Shown piece by piece: positions 8,163 through 16,527 of a stretch of 64,000 nucleotides of DNA. Source of the DNA: Aeromicrobium sp. Leaf350 (GTDB lineage: Bacteria; Actinomycetota; Actinomycetes; Propionibacteriales; Nocardioidaceae); the NCBI RefSeq assembly GCF_916858655.1, contig NZ_CAKASL010000001.1, positions 682,001 through 746,000 of the forward strand, given 5' to 3'. The notes beneath the pieces were generated by a model, which did no database searches, was not told the DNA's origin, and saw only the letters and a list, made by a program, of their open reading frames with translations. The translations under genes were made by a program, and so were the position numbers. Each line of letters starts with the position of its first letter. The stretch's first letter is position 1.

Positions 8163-9146
8163 TCACCGGACCCGCTCGACGAGCGCGTCGATCGCGTCCG
8201 AGACGTCGTCCGGGTCCTCGAGCATGACCATGTGGCCGGCCCCCTCGACGAGCACGAGCCGCGCGCCGTCGATGGCCTCGGCCAGGCGCCGGCTGTGCTT
8301 GGGCGGCGTCAGGAGGTCGGACGTGCCGCACACGACGGTCACGGGCACGTCGGCCAGCGTCGAGAGGGCGTCGAACAGGTCGAGCGACGGGAAGTTCGGG
8401 TAGAAGTCGGCGATGACGCGCGACGGGGCCCGCGAGATCATCTCGTCGGCCATCGCCGCTCGCTGCGGGTCGGCGTCGGGGCCGACGGCCCAGCGCCGGA
8501 TGACGGTCTCGCTGTTGAACGCGCGACCCCAGTCGAGCACGGGGCCGGAGCGGCGCACGAACCAGGCGAGACGCTCGAGCGCAGGCGTGCCGCGGACGAG
8601 CTTGCCGGCACTCGTGCCGACCAGCGCGACGCCGACCACCGTGCCACCGAACAGCTCGGGGAAGTCGGCGGCGAGCTGCATCGTCGCCATGCCGCCCATC
8701 GAGTGGCCCACGACCACCACGCGACCCTTGCCGTGCGCCGCGATGACCCGCGCGAGGTCGTCGGCCAGGTGGCTGAGGTCGGAGTTGGCACCCGACGTCG
8801 GGCCCGAGGCGCCGTGCCCCCGCTGGTCGACGAACACGAGCCGGGCACTGCCGCGCAGGTGCAGGCGCTGGAAGTGCCAGGTGTCCTGGTCGCACATCCA
8901 GCCGTGGACGAAGACGATCGTGAGGCCGTCGTCGCCGTCGGCGTCGGGCTCGTCGACCTCGACGTTCAGCTCGGTGCCGTCCTGCGCGACGACCGTGTGC
9001 CGCTCGCCGCGCACCGAGCCGAACGGCACGTCGCCGCCGAGGTGGCGACGGCGCTCGACGATGCGCTGGCGCCGCAGCAGCGAGGCCGCGACACCGGCTC
9101 CGGCGAAGGCGGCCGCCGTGACGGCAGCCGTCGTGATGCGCTTCAT
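8163..9146 (-). CDS. Alpha/beta-fold hydrolase
   Basis: 327 aa. A short hydrophobic N-terminus (1-22) could anchor the protein or act as a weak export signal. The catalytic layout is complete: 'FVHGWMCDQDTW' for the oxyanion side, nucleophile 'VGHSMGG', acid in 'VCGTSDLLTPP' and 'EGAGHMVMLE' for the His. The substrate cannot be told; esterase, lipase or haloperoxidase-like activities all fit. Its ATG overlaps the alr stop by 4 bp (ATGA), placing it in the alr-tsaE operon, a position where actinobacteria often keep such a hydrolase. Confidence 0.85.
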   Translation of the reverse strand: MKRITTAAVTAAAFAGAGVAASLLRRQRIVERRRHLGGDVPFGSVRGERHTVVAQDGTELNVEVDEPDADGDDGLTIVFVHGWMCDQDTWHFQRLHLRGSARLVFVDQRGHGASGPTSGANSDLSHLADDLARVIAAHGKGRVVVVGHSMGGMATMQLAADFPELFGGTVVGVALVGTSAGKLVRGTPALERLAWFVRRSGPVLDWGRAFNSETVIRRWAVGPDADPQRAAMADEMISRAPSRVIADFYPNFPSLDLFDALSTLADVPVTVVCGTSDLLTPPKHSRRLAEAIDGARLVLVEGAGHMVMLEDPDDVSDAIDALVERVR

Positions 9147-10321
9147 CGGGTTCCCCCTGGATCGTGGTCGTGGGTGTGGACGAGCTGGATGCGGCCCCCG
9201 AGCCCCGTGACGACCTCGTACGCGATCGTGCCAGAGGCCACCGCCCAGTCGACCGCGGTGGGCTCCCCCGCGGTGCCGGGCCCGAACAGGGTCACGACGT
9301 CACCGCGCCGGGCCGGCAGGTCGCCGAGGTCGACGACCATCTGGTCCATGCAGATCGTGCCGACGACCGGGACACGCCGGCCCGCGAAGAAGGCGGAGGC
9401 GCGGCCCGTGGCGGCGCGGTGCACCCCTTCGCCGTAGCCGATCGGCACCAGGCCGAGGGTCGTCTCGCGCTGGGTCACGTGGCGGTATCCGTAGGAGACA
9501 CCCTGCCCGGCCGGCACCCGCTTGACCGCGGCGAGGCGCGCGCGCAGCGACATCACGGGCGTCAGGGGGACGTCGTGGGGCATGGTCGGGTCGGGCGGCA
9601 GCCCGTACGTGGCGATGCCCGCACGGACGAGGTCGAAGTGGGCGCTGGGCCGGGTCATCAGCGCGGCCGAGTTGGCGAGGTGGCGCAACCCGGGATCGAC
9701 GCCGGCGGCCTCGAGCTCGGCGACGGCCTCGCGGAACCGGGCCTCCTGGGCGTCGTTCGCGGGGTGGCTCGGCTCGTCGGCGCAGGCGAGGTGCGACCAG
9801 ACGCCGGTGATGCGCGCGCCGCCCTCGACCGCGCGGGCCGCCGCGGCGACGAGGTCGGTCCACTGGTCGCCGAAGGCGCCGTTGCGGCCGAGGCCCGTGT
9901 CGACCTTGAGCTGGGTGCTCGGCACGTCCGCGGCCGCCAGGACCTCCGCAAGCTGCTCGGCGGAGGACGCGGTGACCTCGACGTCGGCGCGGGCGGCCGC
10001 GGCGAAGTCGGCCCCTGGGGCCGCGAGCCAGCACAGCAGCGGACCCTCGTCGCCGGCCGCTCGCAGGGCGAGGGCCTCGTCGAGCGTCGCCACGCCGATC
10101 CAGTCGGCTCCGGCCTCGCGCGCGGCGCGGGCCACCGGCAGGAGTCCGTGCCCGTAGGCGTCGGCCTTCACGACCGTCATGAGCTGCGCGGTGGGAGCGA
10201 GCGCCGCGAGCGTGCGCACGTTCTGCCGGTAGGCGTCCAGGTCCACCTCGGCCCACGCCTGTGGCGTCGACGGCAGAGCCTGTGGCGTCGACGGCAGAGC
10301 CTGTGGCGTCGGCGGCGTCAC
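9143..10321 (-). CDS. alr: Alanine racemase
   Basis: 392 aa PLP enzyme that makes D-alanine for peptidoglycan. The PLP lysine is in 'TVVKADAYGHGLLPVARAA' (K52). The second-base tyrosine region is 'GVSYGYRHVTQRETTLGLVPIGYGEGV', and 'ICMDQMVVDLG' is present near the C-terminus. The GTG start overlaps the nnrD stop in a GTGA junction. The first 22 residues are odd: two and a half copies of TPQALPS encoded by a 21-bp direct repeat precede the normal 'AWAEVDLDAYRQN' start of the barrel. Confidence 0.93.
   Translation of the reverse strand: MTPPTPQALPSTPQALPSTPQAWAEVDLDAYRQNVRTLAALAPTAQLMTVVKADAYGHGLLPVARAAREAGADWIGVATLDEALALRAAGDEGPLLCWLAAPGADFAAAARADVEVTASSAEQLAEVLAAADVPSTQLKVDTGLGRNGAFGDQWTDLVAAAARAVEGGARITGVWSHLACADEPSHPANDAQEARFREAVAELEAAGVDPGLRHLANSAALMTRPSAHFDLVRAGIATYGLPPDPTMPHDVPLTPVMSLRARLAAVKRVPAGQGVSYGYRHVTQRETTLGLVPIGYGEGVHRAATGRASAFFAGRRVPVVGTICMDQMVVDLGDLPARRGDVVTLFGPGTAGEPTAVDWAVASGTIAYEVVTGLGGRIQLVHTHDHDPGGTR
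10258..10311. repeat. 21-bp tandem repeat at the alr 5' end
   Basis: Two perfect 21-bp units (10258-10278 and 10279-10299) and a 12-nt third copy (10300-10311) lie inside the alr reading frame. The unit length is a multiple of three, so copy changes add or remove seven residues without a frameshift. Confidence 0.9.
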
Positions 10322-11733
10322 CAGTCCCGCTCCCCCGTGAGGCGGCCGGCGAGGAAGTCGGCCACGACGCCGGGGATGCGGGCCGCGACCCCCGTGGCCG
10401 TCACGGGGCCACCGGGATTCGCCCGCACAGCGGCGGCGCCGTGCACGAAGGCGGCGACCGAGGCCGCGTCGCGGGGCGACAGGCCCGAGGCGAGCAACGA
10501 GCCGAGCAGGCCGGAGAGCACGTCCCCGGATCCGGCCGTGCCCAGCCAGGCGGTGCCCGAGAGGTTGACCCGCACCGGCTCCCCGGGCGCCTCGACGAGG
10601 GTGCGGCGTCCCTTCAGCAGGACGGTGGCGCCCCAGCGCTCGGACGCGGCGCGGGCGTGGCTCCACGGGTCGGCCTCGACGTCCGCGCGGTCGACCTCGA
10701 GCAGCGTCGCGAGCTCGCCCGCGTGCGGAGTGATGACGACGCCCGGGCGCAGGGCGGCGGGCAGGTGCTGCAGCGCCGTCGCGTCGACCACGACGGGCAC
10801 CGCGTCTGCGAGTGCGGCCTGGAGGTGCTCGGCGACGTCGTCGCCACCTCCGGGTCCGACGACCCAGGCCTGCACGCGCCCGGTGGCGGGCACCACCTCG
10901 GGCGCACGGAGCACGACCTGGCGCGCGACCTCGTCGTCGCCGACGAAGCGCACGTATCCCGCCGTGCCGGACTGGGCGCCCGCCACCGCGAGGTGAGCGG
11001 CACCGGGGAAGTCGGCGGAACCGGCCCGGACGCCCACGACACCGCGCGAGTACTTGTGGGCGTGGCCGTGCGGCACGGCGGGCGCGAGCACGGCTGCGTC
11101 GGCGGTCGTGAGCGCCTCGACGGAGGGGTCGCCCAGGTGCGGGTCGAGCCCGATGGGCGCGAGCGTCAGCGCGCCGGCGGCGTCCGCGGCCGGACCGAGG
11201 AGCAACCCGGTCTTGTACGAGCCGAACGTGACGGTGTGGTCGGCCACGAGGTGAGGGCCGGGCGTCGTGCCGTCGTCGACCCCGACGCCTGACGGCACGT
11301 CGACCGCCACCGTGAACGGTCGCGTCTCGGCCTGCCAGCGTGCCCACTCGGCCGCTCGTCCGGTGAGTCCCGCTCGGGCCCCGATGCCCAGCAGCCCGTC
11401 GACCACGACGGTGTGACCGTGCGGCTCGGTCACCTCGCCGACGCCCACCGCGCGGGCCGCCGCGAGGCCGGCCTCGTGCGCGTGGTCGGGGTCGAGCAGG
11501 CAGACGTTGACCGGCCGCCCCCGCTCCCGCAGCCGCGCCGCGGCGAACAGCGCGTCACCGCCGTTGTTGCCGGGTCCGACGAGGACGACGGGGGTGCGTC
11601 CCGGGGGGAGCACCTCCAGCAGCACGTCAGCAAGCGCGTCGGCGGCCTGCTGCATCAGGGCGTCCCAGCCCACCGCGCGGGCGGCCGCCTCCTCGGCGGC
11701 ACGGACCGCCGCGACGTCGTGCGCGCGCAGCAT
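10318..11733 (-). CDS. nnrD: Bifunctional NAD(P)H-hydrate epimerase/dehydratase
   Basis: 471 aa. The N-terminal NnrE-like epimerase domain has 'VLVGPGNNGGDALFAAARL' and 'VAVDVPSGVGVDDG'. The C-terminal NnrD-like ADP-dependent dehydratase domain has 'VITPHAGELATLL', 'VLLKGRRTLVEAPG' and 'TAGSGDVLSGLLGSLLA'. Together they repair hydrated NADH and NADPH. The ATG at 11733 is used because it lies 2 bp after the acpS stop and begins 'MLRAHDVAAVRAAE', the normal family start. It overlaps alr by 4 bp. Confidence 0.93.
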   Translation of the reverse strand: MLRAHDVAAVRAAEEAAARAVGWDALMQQAADALADVLLEVLPPGRTPVVLVGPGNNGGDALFAAARLRERGRPVNVCLLDPDHAHEAGLAAARAVGVGEVTEPHGHTVVVDGLLGIGARAGLTGRAAEWARWQAETRPFTVAVDVPSGVGVDDGTTPGPHLVADHTVTFGSYKTGLLLGPAADAAGALTLAPIGLDPHLGDPSVEALTTADAAVLAPAVPHGHAHKYSRGVVGVRAGSADFPGAAHLAVAGAQSGTAGYVRFVGDDEVARQVVLRAPEVVPATGRVQAWVVGPGGGDDVAEHLQAALADAVPVVVDATALQHLPAALRPGVVITPHAGELATLLEVDRADVEADPWSHARAASERWGATVLLKGRRTLVEAPGEPVRVNLSGTAWLGTAGSGDVLSGLLGSLLASGLSPRDAASVAAFVHGAAAVRANPGGPVTATGVAARIPGVVADFLAGRLTGERDW

Positions 11734-11735
11734 CG

Positions 11736-12098
11736 TCAGGCCACCTCGGCGACCACGAACGCGGTCGCGACCGGGCCGTCGTGCGCGATCGACAGGTGCA
11801 GCGACGTGATGCCGAGCTCGTGCACGCGCGCCTCGGCCAGGCCCGACAGGACGAACGAAGGAGCACCGCGGTCGTCGACGACGACCTCGATGTCGGTCCA
11901 CGACATGCCGGCGGGGGCTCGCAGGGCCTTGACGAAGGCCTCCTTCGCCGCGAAACGACCGGCGAGCGACTCCAGCCTCAGGCCGGCCTCGACCTCGCCC
12001 GGCGTGAACAGCCGCTGTCGCAGCGTGGGGGTGCGCTCGAGCGACTCCGCGAAGCGCGCCAGGTCCACGACGTCGACGCCGACACCGCTGACACCCAT
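11736..12098 (-). CDS. acpS: Holo-[acyl-carrier-protein] synthase
   Basis: 120 aa, normal for AcpS, which moves 4'-phosphopantetheine from CoA to ACP. The motifs 'GVGVDVVDLARF', 'AGRFAAKEAFVKAL' (metal and CoA binding) and 'LSIAHDGPVATAFVV' are present. The ATG at 12098 (MGVSG) is preferred over the GTG at 12107 because a TAGGGT -10 lies 7 nt upstream and overlaps the GTG. The order acpS-nnrD-alr is conserved in actinobacteria. Confidence 0.93.
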   Translation of the reverse strand: MGVSGVGVDVVDLARFAESLERTPTLRQRLFTPGEVEAGLRLESLAGRFAAKEAFVKALRAPAGMSWTDIEVVVDDRGAPSFVLSGLAEARVHELGITSLHLSIAHDGPVATAFVVAEVA

Positions 12099-12105
12099 GC
12101 GCTCC

Positions 12106-12111
12106 ACCCTA
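12106..12111 (-). promoter_or_regulatory. -10 element (TAGGGT) for leaderless acpS
   Basis: TAGGGT on the minus strand is followed by GGAGCGC and then ATG at 12098. It would drive the acpS-nnrD-alr-hydrolase-tsaE string. Confidence 0.5.
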
Positions 12112-12167
12112 GCGCCGCTCAGCCGCCTCAGGCTCGATGCACGACGTCACCGCCGGCGGCGGCCGGG

Positions 12168-14012
12168 TCACTCGACCGTGACGCTCTTGGCGAGGTTGCG
12201 CGGCTGGTCGACGTCGTGACCCAGCTGGGCGGCGAACTCGCACGCGAAGATCTGCAGCGGCACCGTGGCGACGAGCGGCTGGAGCAGCGTCGGCACCTTC
12301 GGCAGTCGGATGACGTGGTCGGCGAACGGCACGACGTCGTCGTCGCCGTCCTCGACCAGCACGATCGTGCGCGCACCGCGCGCCCGGATCTCCTGGATGT
12401 TGCTGACGATCTTCTCCTGCAGCTGGTCGCGCCCCTTGGGCGGCACGACCACGAACACGGGCACGCCCTCCTCGAGCAGCGCGATGGGTCCGTGCTTGAG
12501 CTCGCCGGCCGCGAAGCCCTCCGCGTGGAGGTACGCCAGCTCCTTGAGCTTCAGCGCCCCCTCGAGCGCCACGGGGTAGCCGACGTGACGGCCCAGGAAC
12601 AGGATCGAGCGCGTGCCGGCGAGGTCGTGGGCGATCTTGCGGACGTGCTCGCCGTCGTCGAGGACCCGCTGGATGGCAGCGGGCATCGCCTCGAGGTCGT
12701 CGACGATGCGGGCGATCTCGTCGCCGTACTTCACGCCCTTGACCTGCGCGAGGTACAGCCCGAGCACGTAGCAGGCGACGACCTGCGCGAGGAAGCCCTT
12801 GGTCGAGGCGACCGCGACCTCGGGTCCGGCGTGCGTGTAGAGCACCGCGTCGGACTCACGCGGGATGGTCGAGCCGTTGGTGTTGCAGATGCTGAGCACC
12901 CGCGCCTTCTGCTGGCGGGCGTACCGGATCGCCATCAGGGTGTCCATCGTCTCGCCGGACTGGCTGATCGTGACGACCAGCGTGGACTGGTCGAGGATCG
13001 GGTCGCGGTAGCGGAACTCGCTCGCGAGCTCGACCTCGACGGGGATGCGCGTCCAGTGCTCGATCGCGTACTTCGCGACCATCGCGGCGTAGTACGACGT
13101 GCCGCAGGCGATCGCGACGATCTTGTCGACGTTGCGGAGCTCGTCGTCGGACAGCCGCATCTCGTCGAGCTGCAGGCGGCCGTCCGGGTCGTGACGGCCC
13201 AGCAGGGTGTCGGCGACCGCCTTGGGCTGCTCGGCGATCTCCTTGAGCATGTACCACTCGTAGCCGTCCTTCTGGGCGGCCGAGAGGTCCCAGTCGACCG
13301 TGAAGGTCGTGGTCTCGGCGGGCGCGCCGTCGAAGTCGGTGACGGTGATGTCGTCGGGCGTGATGACGACGACCTGGTCCTGACCCAGCTCGACGGCCTC
13401 CCGCGTGTACTCGATGAACGCGGCGACGTCGGAGCCGAGGAAGTTCTCGCCCTCGCCCCGGCCGACCACGAGCGGGGAGTTGCGGCGCGCGCCGACGACG
13501 ACGTCGGGGGTCAGGGCGTCGCAGATCACGAGGGTGAAGGCGCCCTGCAGACGACGCGCCACCGCGCGCACCGCGTCGGGCAGGTCGTCACCGGCCGCGA
13601 GGCGGTCGGCGACGAGGAACGCGACGACCTCGGAGTCGGTCTCGCTGGCGAGCTCGCGACCCGAGCGCTCGATCTCGTCGCGCAGCTCGGCGAAGTTCTC
13701 GATGATGCCGTTGTGGACGATCGCGACCCGGGACGTGTCGTCCAGGTGCGGGTGCGCGTTGCGGTCGGTGGGGCCGCCGTGCGTGGCCCAGCGCGTGTGG
13801 CCGATGCCGGTCGTGGCCGGCGGCAGCGGGCTCTCGGCGAGGGCGGCGTCCAGGTTGGCGAGCTTGCCCGCCTTCTTCGCCGACGCGATCGTGCCGTCGG
13901 CGACGAGCGCGACGCCGCCGGAGTCGTAGCCGCGGTACTCGAGGCGTCGCAGGCCGCCCATCACGACGTCGACCGCAGAGCGCTGGCCGACGTATCCGAC
14001 GATTCCACACAT
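12168..14012 (-). CDS. glmS: Glutamine-fructose-6-phosphate transaminase (isomerizing)
   Basis: 614 aa. GlmS makes glucosamine-6-phosphate, the first step to UDP-GlcNAc. The protein begins MCGIVGYVG, so Cys2 is the nucleophile of the class II glutaminase domain. 'GIGHTRWATHGGPTDRNAHPH' and 'NGIIENFAELR' follow. Two SIS domains bind the sugar phosphate ('ACGTSYYAAMVAKY', 'ISQSGETMDTLMAIR', 'LGRHVGYPVALEGALKLKE'), and the end 'DQPRNLAKSVTVE' is canonical. The ATG at 14012 must be the start because the catalytic Cys has to follow it. glmM, the next pathway step, is in this window at 40583. Confidence 0.97.
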   Translation of the reverse strand: MCGIVGYVGQRSAVDVVMGGLRRLEYRGYDSGGVALVADGTIASAKKAGKLANLDAALAESPLPPATTGIGHTRWATHGGPTDRNAHPHLDDTSRVAIVHNGIIENFAELRDEIERSGRELASETDSEVVAFLVADRLAAGDDLPDAVRAVARRLQGAFTLVICDALTPDVVVGARRNSPLVVGRGEGENFLGSDVAAFIEYTREAVELGQDQVVVITPDDITVTDFDGAPAETTTFTVDWDLSAAQKDGYEWYMLKEIAEQPKAVADTLLGRHDPDGRLQLDEMRLSDDELRNVDKIVAIACGTSYYAAMVAKYAIEHWTRIPVEVELASEFRYRDPILDQSTLVVTISQSGETMDTLMAIRYARQQKARVLSICNTNGSTIPRESDAVLYTHAGPEVAVASTKGFLAQVVACYVLGLYLAQVKGVKYGDEIARIVDDLEAMPAAIQRVLDDGEHVRKIAHDLAGTRSILFLGRHVGYPVALEGALKLKELAYLHAEGFAAGELKHGPIALLEEGVPVFVVVPPKGRDQLQEKIVSNIQEIRARGARTIVLVEDGDDDVVPFADHVIRLPKVPTLLQPLVATVPLQIFACEFAAQLGHDVDQPRNLAKSVTVE

Positions 14013-14019
14013 GCCGATC

Positions 14020-14025
14020 AGGGTA
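14020..14025 (-). promoter_or_regulatory. -10 element (TACCCT) for leaderless glmS
   Basis: TACCCT on the minus strand ends 7 nt before the glmS ATG, in the 55-bp divergent gap shared with coaA. Confidence 0.45.
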
Positions 14026-14067
14026 CCGACTGCTGCCCTCCGGTCGGCCATCGTGACAATGGACACC

Positions 14068-15009
14068 ATGTCCCGGGAGCTGTCGCCGTACGTCGAGCTC
14101 GAGCGCGACGCCTGGGCCATGCTGGCCGGCGACGCGCCGCTGCCGCTCACCGCCGACGAGATCGAGCGCGTGCGGGGCCTCGGTGAGGAGCTCGACCTCG
14201 AGGAGGTGCGGCAGGTCTACCTGCCGCTGACCGAGCTCATGGTGCTGCGCATCCGCGCCGCGTCCGGCCTGTACCGGGCCACGGAGAAGTTCCTTGGCAA
14301 CCCGCAGCCGCAGCGCACGCCGTACGTCATCGGCATCGGCGGCTCAGTCGCCGTCGGCAAGTCCACGACGGCGCGTCTCATCCGCGAGCTGCTGGCCCAC
14401 GCGCCCGAGAACCCGACCGTGGAGCTCGTCACGACCGATGGGTTCCTGCTGCCGAACGAGGAGCTCGAGCGCCGCGGCATCCTCGACCGCAAGGGGTTCC
14501 CGGAGTCGTACGACCGCAAGCGGCTCCTGCGCTTCATCATGAGCGTCAAGTCGGGCGCGGAGCACGTCGAGGCGCCCGTGTACTCCCACCTCACGTATAA
14601 CGTGACCGACGAGGTCGTCACCCTCCAGCGGCCCGACGTGGTGATCGTCGAGGGGCTCAACGTGCTCGCGCCGGCCCGCGCGCGGGGCGACGGCAGCCCG
14701 GGCCTGGCGATCAGCGACTTCTTCGACTTCTCGGTCTACGTCGACGCCGCCAACCGCGACATCAAGCGGTGGTACATCGACCGATTCCTGACCCTGCGCC
14801 GCACGGCGTTCGCGGACCCCGAGTCGTACTTCCACCGCTACAGCTCGCTCAGCGACGAGGAGGCCGACGCCCGCGCCCGCCACCTCTGGGACACGATCAA
14901 CTGGCCCAACCTGCGCGAGAACATCCTCACGACCCGCGGCCGCGCCGACCTCGTCCTCCGCAAGGACGCCGACCACAACGTCAAGTGGGTCCGCCTCCGC
15001 AAGATGTGA
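14068..15009 (+). CDS. coaA: Type I pantothenate kinase
   Basis: 313 aa, close to the mycobacterial CoaA. It phosphorylates pantothenate in the committed step of CoA synthesis. The Walker A is 'GIGGSVAVGKSTTARL', followed by 'TTDGFLLPNEELERRGILDRKGFPESYD', 'SVKSGAEHVEAPVYSHLTYN', 'VIVEGLNVL' and 'DPESYFHRY'. The ATG at 14068 (MSRELSPYVEL) aligns with the usual start and has a GACAAT -10-like hexamer 7 nt upstream. ATGs at 14059 and 14011 are less likely. It is divergent from glmS. Confidence 0.95.
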   Translation: MSRELSPYVELERDAWAMLAGDAPLPLTADEIERVRGLGEELDLEEVRQVYLPLTELMVLRIRAASGLYRATEKFLGNPQPQRTPYVIGIGGSVAVGKSTTARLIRELLAHAPENPTVELVTTDGFLLPNEELERRGILDRKGFPESYDRKRLLRFIMSVKSGAEHVEAPVYSHLTYNVTDEVVTLQRPDVVIVEGLNVLAPARARGDGSPGLAISDFFDFSVYVDAANRDIKRWYIDRFLTLRRTAFADPESYFHRYSSLSDEEADARARHLWDTINWPNLRENILTTRGRADLVLRKDADHNVKWVRLRKM

Positions 15010-15024
15010 CCCCGGCTGCCCTGC

Positions 15025-15092
15025 CCCCAGATTTGTGCGCTTACCGACCTTTGTCCCGTCGATTCAGGTCGGTTGGTGCACAAATCTTGGGG
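15025..15092. repeat. REP-like imperfect hairpin, upstream copy
   Basis: The 26-nt left arm (15025-15050) pairs with 15066-15092 across a 15-nt loop. I count 23 Watson-Crick pairs, 2 wobbles, 1 mismatch and a one-base bulge. The arm core is CAGATTTGTGC...TTACCGACCT. It lies between the coaA stop and the predicted nuclease gene, and could also end coaA transcription. A second copy of the right arm sits just after that gene. Confidence 0.85.
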
Positions 15093-15189
15093 CCTTCCTC
15101 ACGTGGGGCGACGGATCCACAGGGCAGGGCCGTCCACAGTCGCCCGATTCCTCGTGGCCGCGCGGCAGAGGCGGGATCACGGTCGTTGG

Positions 15190-16092
15190 ATGGACACCTC
15201 ACGACCGTTCACGACGGCCCAGGCCCGCGCCTCCGGAATCACCGAGCGAGTCCTGGGTGGCCGTCGCTACCGCCGGTTGTTCCGCGGCGTCCACATCTCG
15301 GCTGACAGCACGATCGACCTGTTCACCTGGATCGCGGCTGCGATGCTGCTCCTCCCGCCGGACGCCGCTGTCAGCCACACGACCGCGATGCGTCTGTACG
15401 GACTCGACCCAGGCGGACGACACGGCCTCGAGTTCTCGACCAACCACCCCTCGCCGCGTCGGATACCGGGGCTCACGCTTCATCGACGCCTCGGCACGCT
15501 CCACCCGCGGGCCATCGGCGGATTCCCGACGCTGGGGCCCGACCGCACGTTCGTCGACGTGGCACTGCGACTGCGGCTGCCCGAGCTCGTCGCCTTCGGA
15601 GACCACCTCGTGCACCGCGGACTGACGACGATCGAGGACCTCCGCTGGTACGCCGACTCACGTCATCTCGACGGCGTCAGGCGGGCGCGCCGCATCGCGC
15701 CGCTGGTGCGAGCCGGGGTCGAGTCACCGCGGGAGACGCTGATCCGTCTGATGCTGCGCTTCGGGCGACTCCCCGAGCCGGAGGTCAACGGAGCGATCCA
15801 CGACCGTGACGGCGCCTTCCTCGCTCGCGGCGATCTCGTCTACCGAGCCTGGAAGGTCGTGGTCGAGTACGACGGGCTCCACCACCTCCGCGATCCGCGC
15901 ACCTGGCAGCACGACCTCCGGCGTCGCGAGCTGCTCGAGGCCGCCGGCTGGATCGTCATCGTGATCACGACAGCCGACCTCGACCGCCCGGCATCGATCC
16001 CGGCCCGCGTCCACGAGGCACTGGCCCGCCACGGGTACCAGGGTCCCCGGCCTGCGACGAGCGTCCAGTGGAGCTCTTGGTTCGGCGCCTAG
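15190..16092 (+). CDS. AbiEi-like/DUF559 predicted endonuclease-fold protein
   Basis: 300 aa. The N-terminus 'FTTAQARASGITERVLGGRRYRRLFRGVHI' looks like the winged helix of type IV toxin-antitoxin AbiEi antitoxins. The C-terminus resembles the DUF559/very-short-patch-repair nuclease fold: a Glu in 'ESPRETLI', then 'RGDLVYRAWKVVVEYDGLHH', 'WQHDLRRRELLEAAGW' and 'VIVITTADL', placing D, E-Y-D and H as in PD-(D/E)XK-like enzymes. The ATG at 15190 is chosen at the start of the winged helix; in-frame sequence extends to 15073. No cognate toxin gene is adjacent. Activity is untested. REP-like hairpins lie on both sides. Confidence 0.7.
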   Translation: MDTSRPFTTAQARASGITERVLGGRRYRRLFRGVHISADSTIDLFTWIAAAMLLLPPDAAVSHTTAMRLYGLDPGGRHGLEFSTNHPSPRRIPGLTLHRRLGTLHPRAIGGFPTLGPDRTFVDVALRLRLPELVAFGDHLVHRGLTTIEDLRWYADSRHLDGVRRARRIAPLVRAGVESPRETLIRLMLRFGRLPEPEVNGAIHDRDGAFLARGDLVYRAWKVVVEYDGLHHLRDPRTWQHDLRRRELLEAAGWIVIVITTADLDRPASIPARVHEALARHGYQGPRPATSVQWSSWFGA

Positions 16093-16094
16093 GG

Positions 16095-16160
16095 CACATG
16101 TTGTGCGCGAACCTACCGCCGGCAACCCGACTCAGGTCGGTAAGTGCACAAATCTGGGGG
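16095..16160. repeat. REP-like hairpin, downstream copy with decayed left arm
   Basis: The right arm 16134-16155 matches the upstream copy's right arm (15066-15087) at 20 of 22 positions and continues into GGGGG. The left arm (about 16095-16120) keeps TTGTGC and TACCG blocks but is interrupted, so only part still pairs. It begins 3 nt after the predicted nuclease stop. Confidence 0.75.
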
Positions 16161-16195
16161 CCCTGGCTGGGGGCCGCTCGGGGGCTGGGGTGGGG

Positions 16196-16477
16196 TCAGC
16201 CGATGACGGACTGGACGAGGTCGTCGGCGGACTCGGGGGCGAGGCAGTGGTAGTTGGCGGCGGTGACGGTCAGGTCGACGGTGCCCTGGGTCGGCGTCTC
16301 GCCGGTCTCGTCCTCCAGGAGCTTCTCGACGACGTCGCTCCGCTCCCCGTCCGACATCAGGGCGAACTCCGCGCACCGGGTCTGGCCGCCGTCGTTGCTG
16401 CCACACGCGGCGAGCGCGGTGCTCAGCAGCACGACGAGAACGGCCGCCGCCGCGCCGCCGGACGATCGAGGCGTCAT
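16196..16477 (-). CDS. Small secreted lipoprotein with Cys pair
   Basis: 93 aa. The signal peptide ends in the lipobox ALAAC (Cys25), predicting lipidation and surface anchoring. The mature part has two cysteines in 'TRCAEFALMSDGERSDVVEKL' and 'TAANYHCLAPESADDLV'. This spacing resembles small HdeA-like or actinobacterial secreted helical proteins that carry one disulfide. No enzymatic motif is seen. It lies 50 bp after the putative type VII substrate gene on the same strand and could be the last gene of that unit. Confidence 0.75.
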   Translation of the reverse strand: MTPRSSGGAAAAVLVVLLSTALAACGSNDGGQTRCAEFALMSDGERSDVVEKLLEDETGETPTQGTVDLTVTAANYHCLAPESADDLVQSVIG

Positions 16478-16527
16478 GCCCTGATCATCCCGGAGGCGCA
16501 GCCGCGGCCGCTCTCGTGGGTGTCCAC

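Noticed and set aside
15190-16092. Type IV toxin-antitoxin operon
   Set aside because: Only the AbiEi-like N-terminal module is present. No AbiEii nucleotidyltransferase partner lies on either side.
15025-16160. CRISPR array or IS element
   Set aside because: Only two hairpin copies 1 kb apart, no spacers, no transposase motif and no target duplication recognised.
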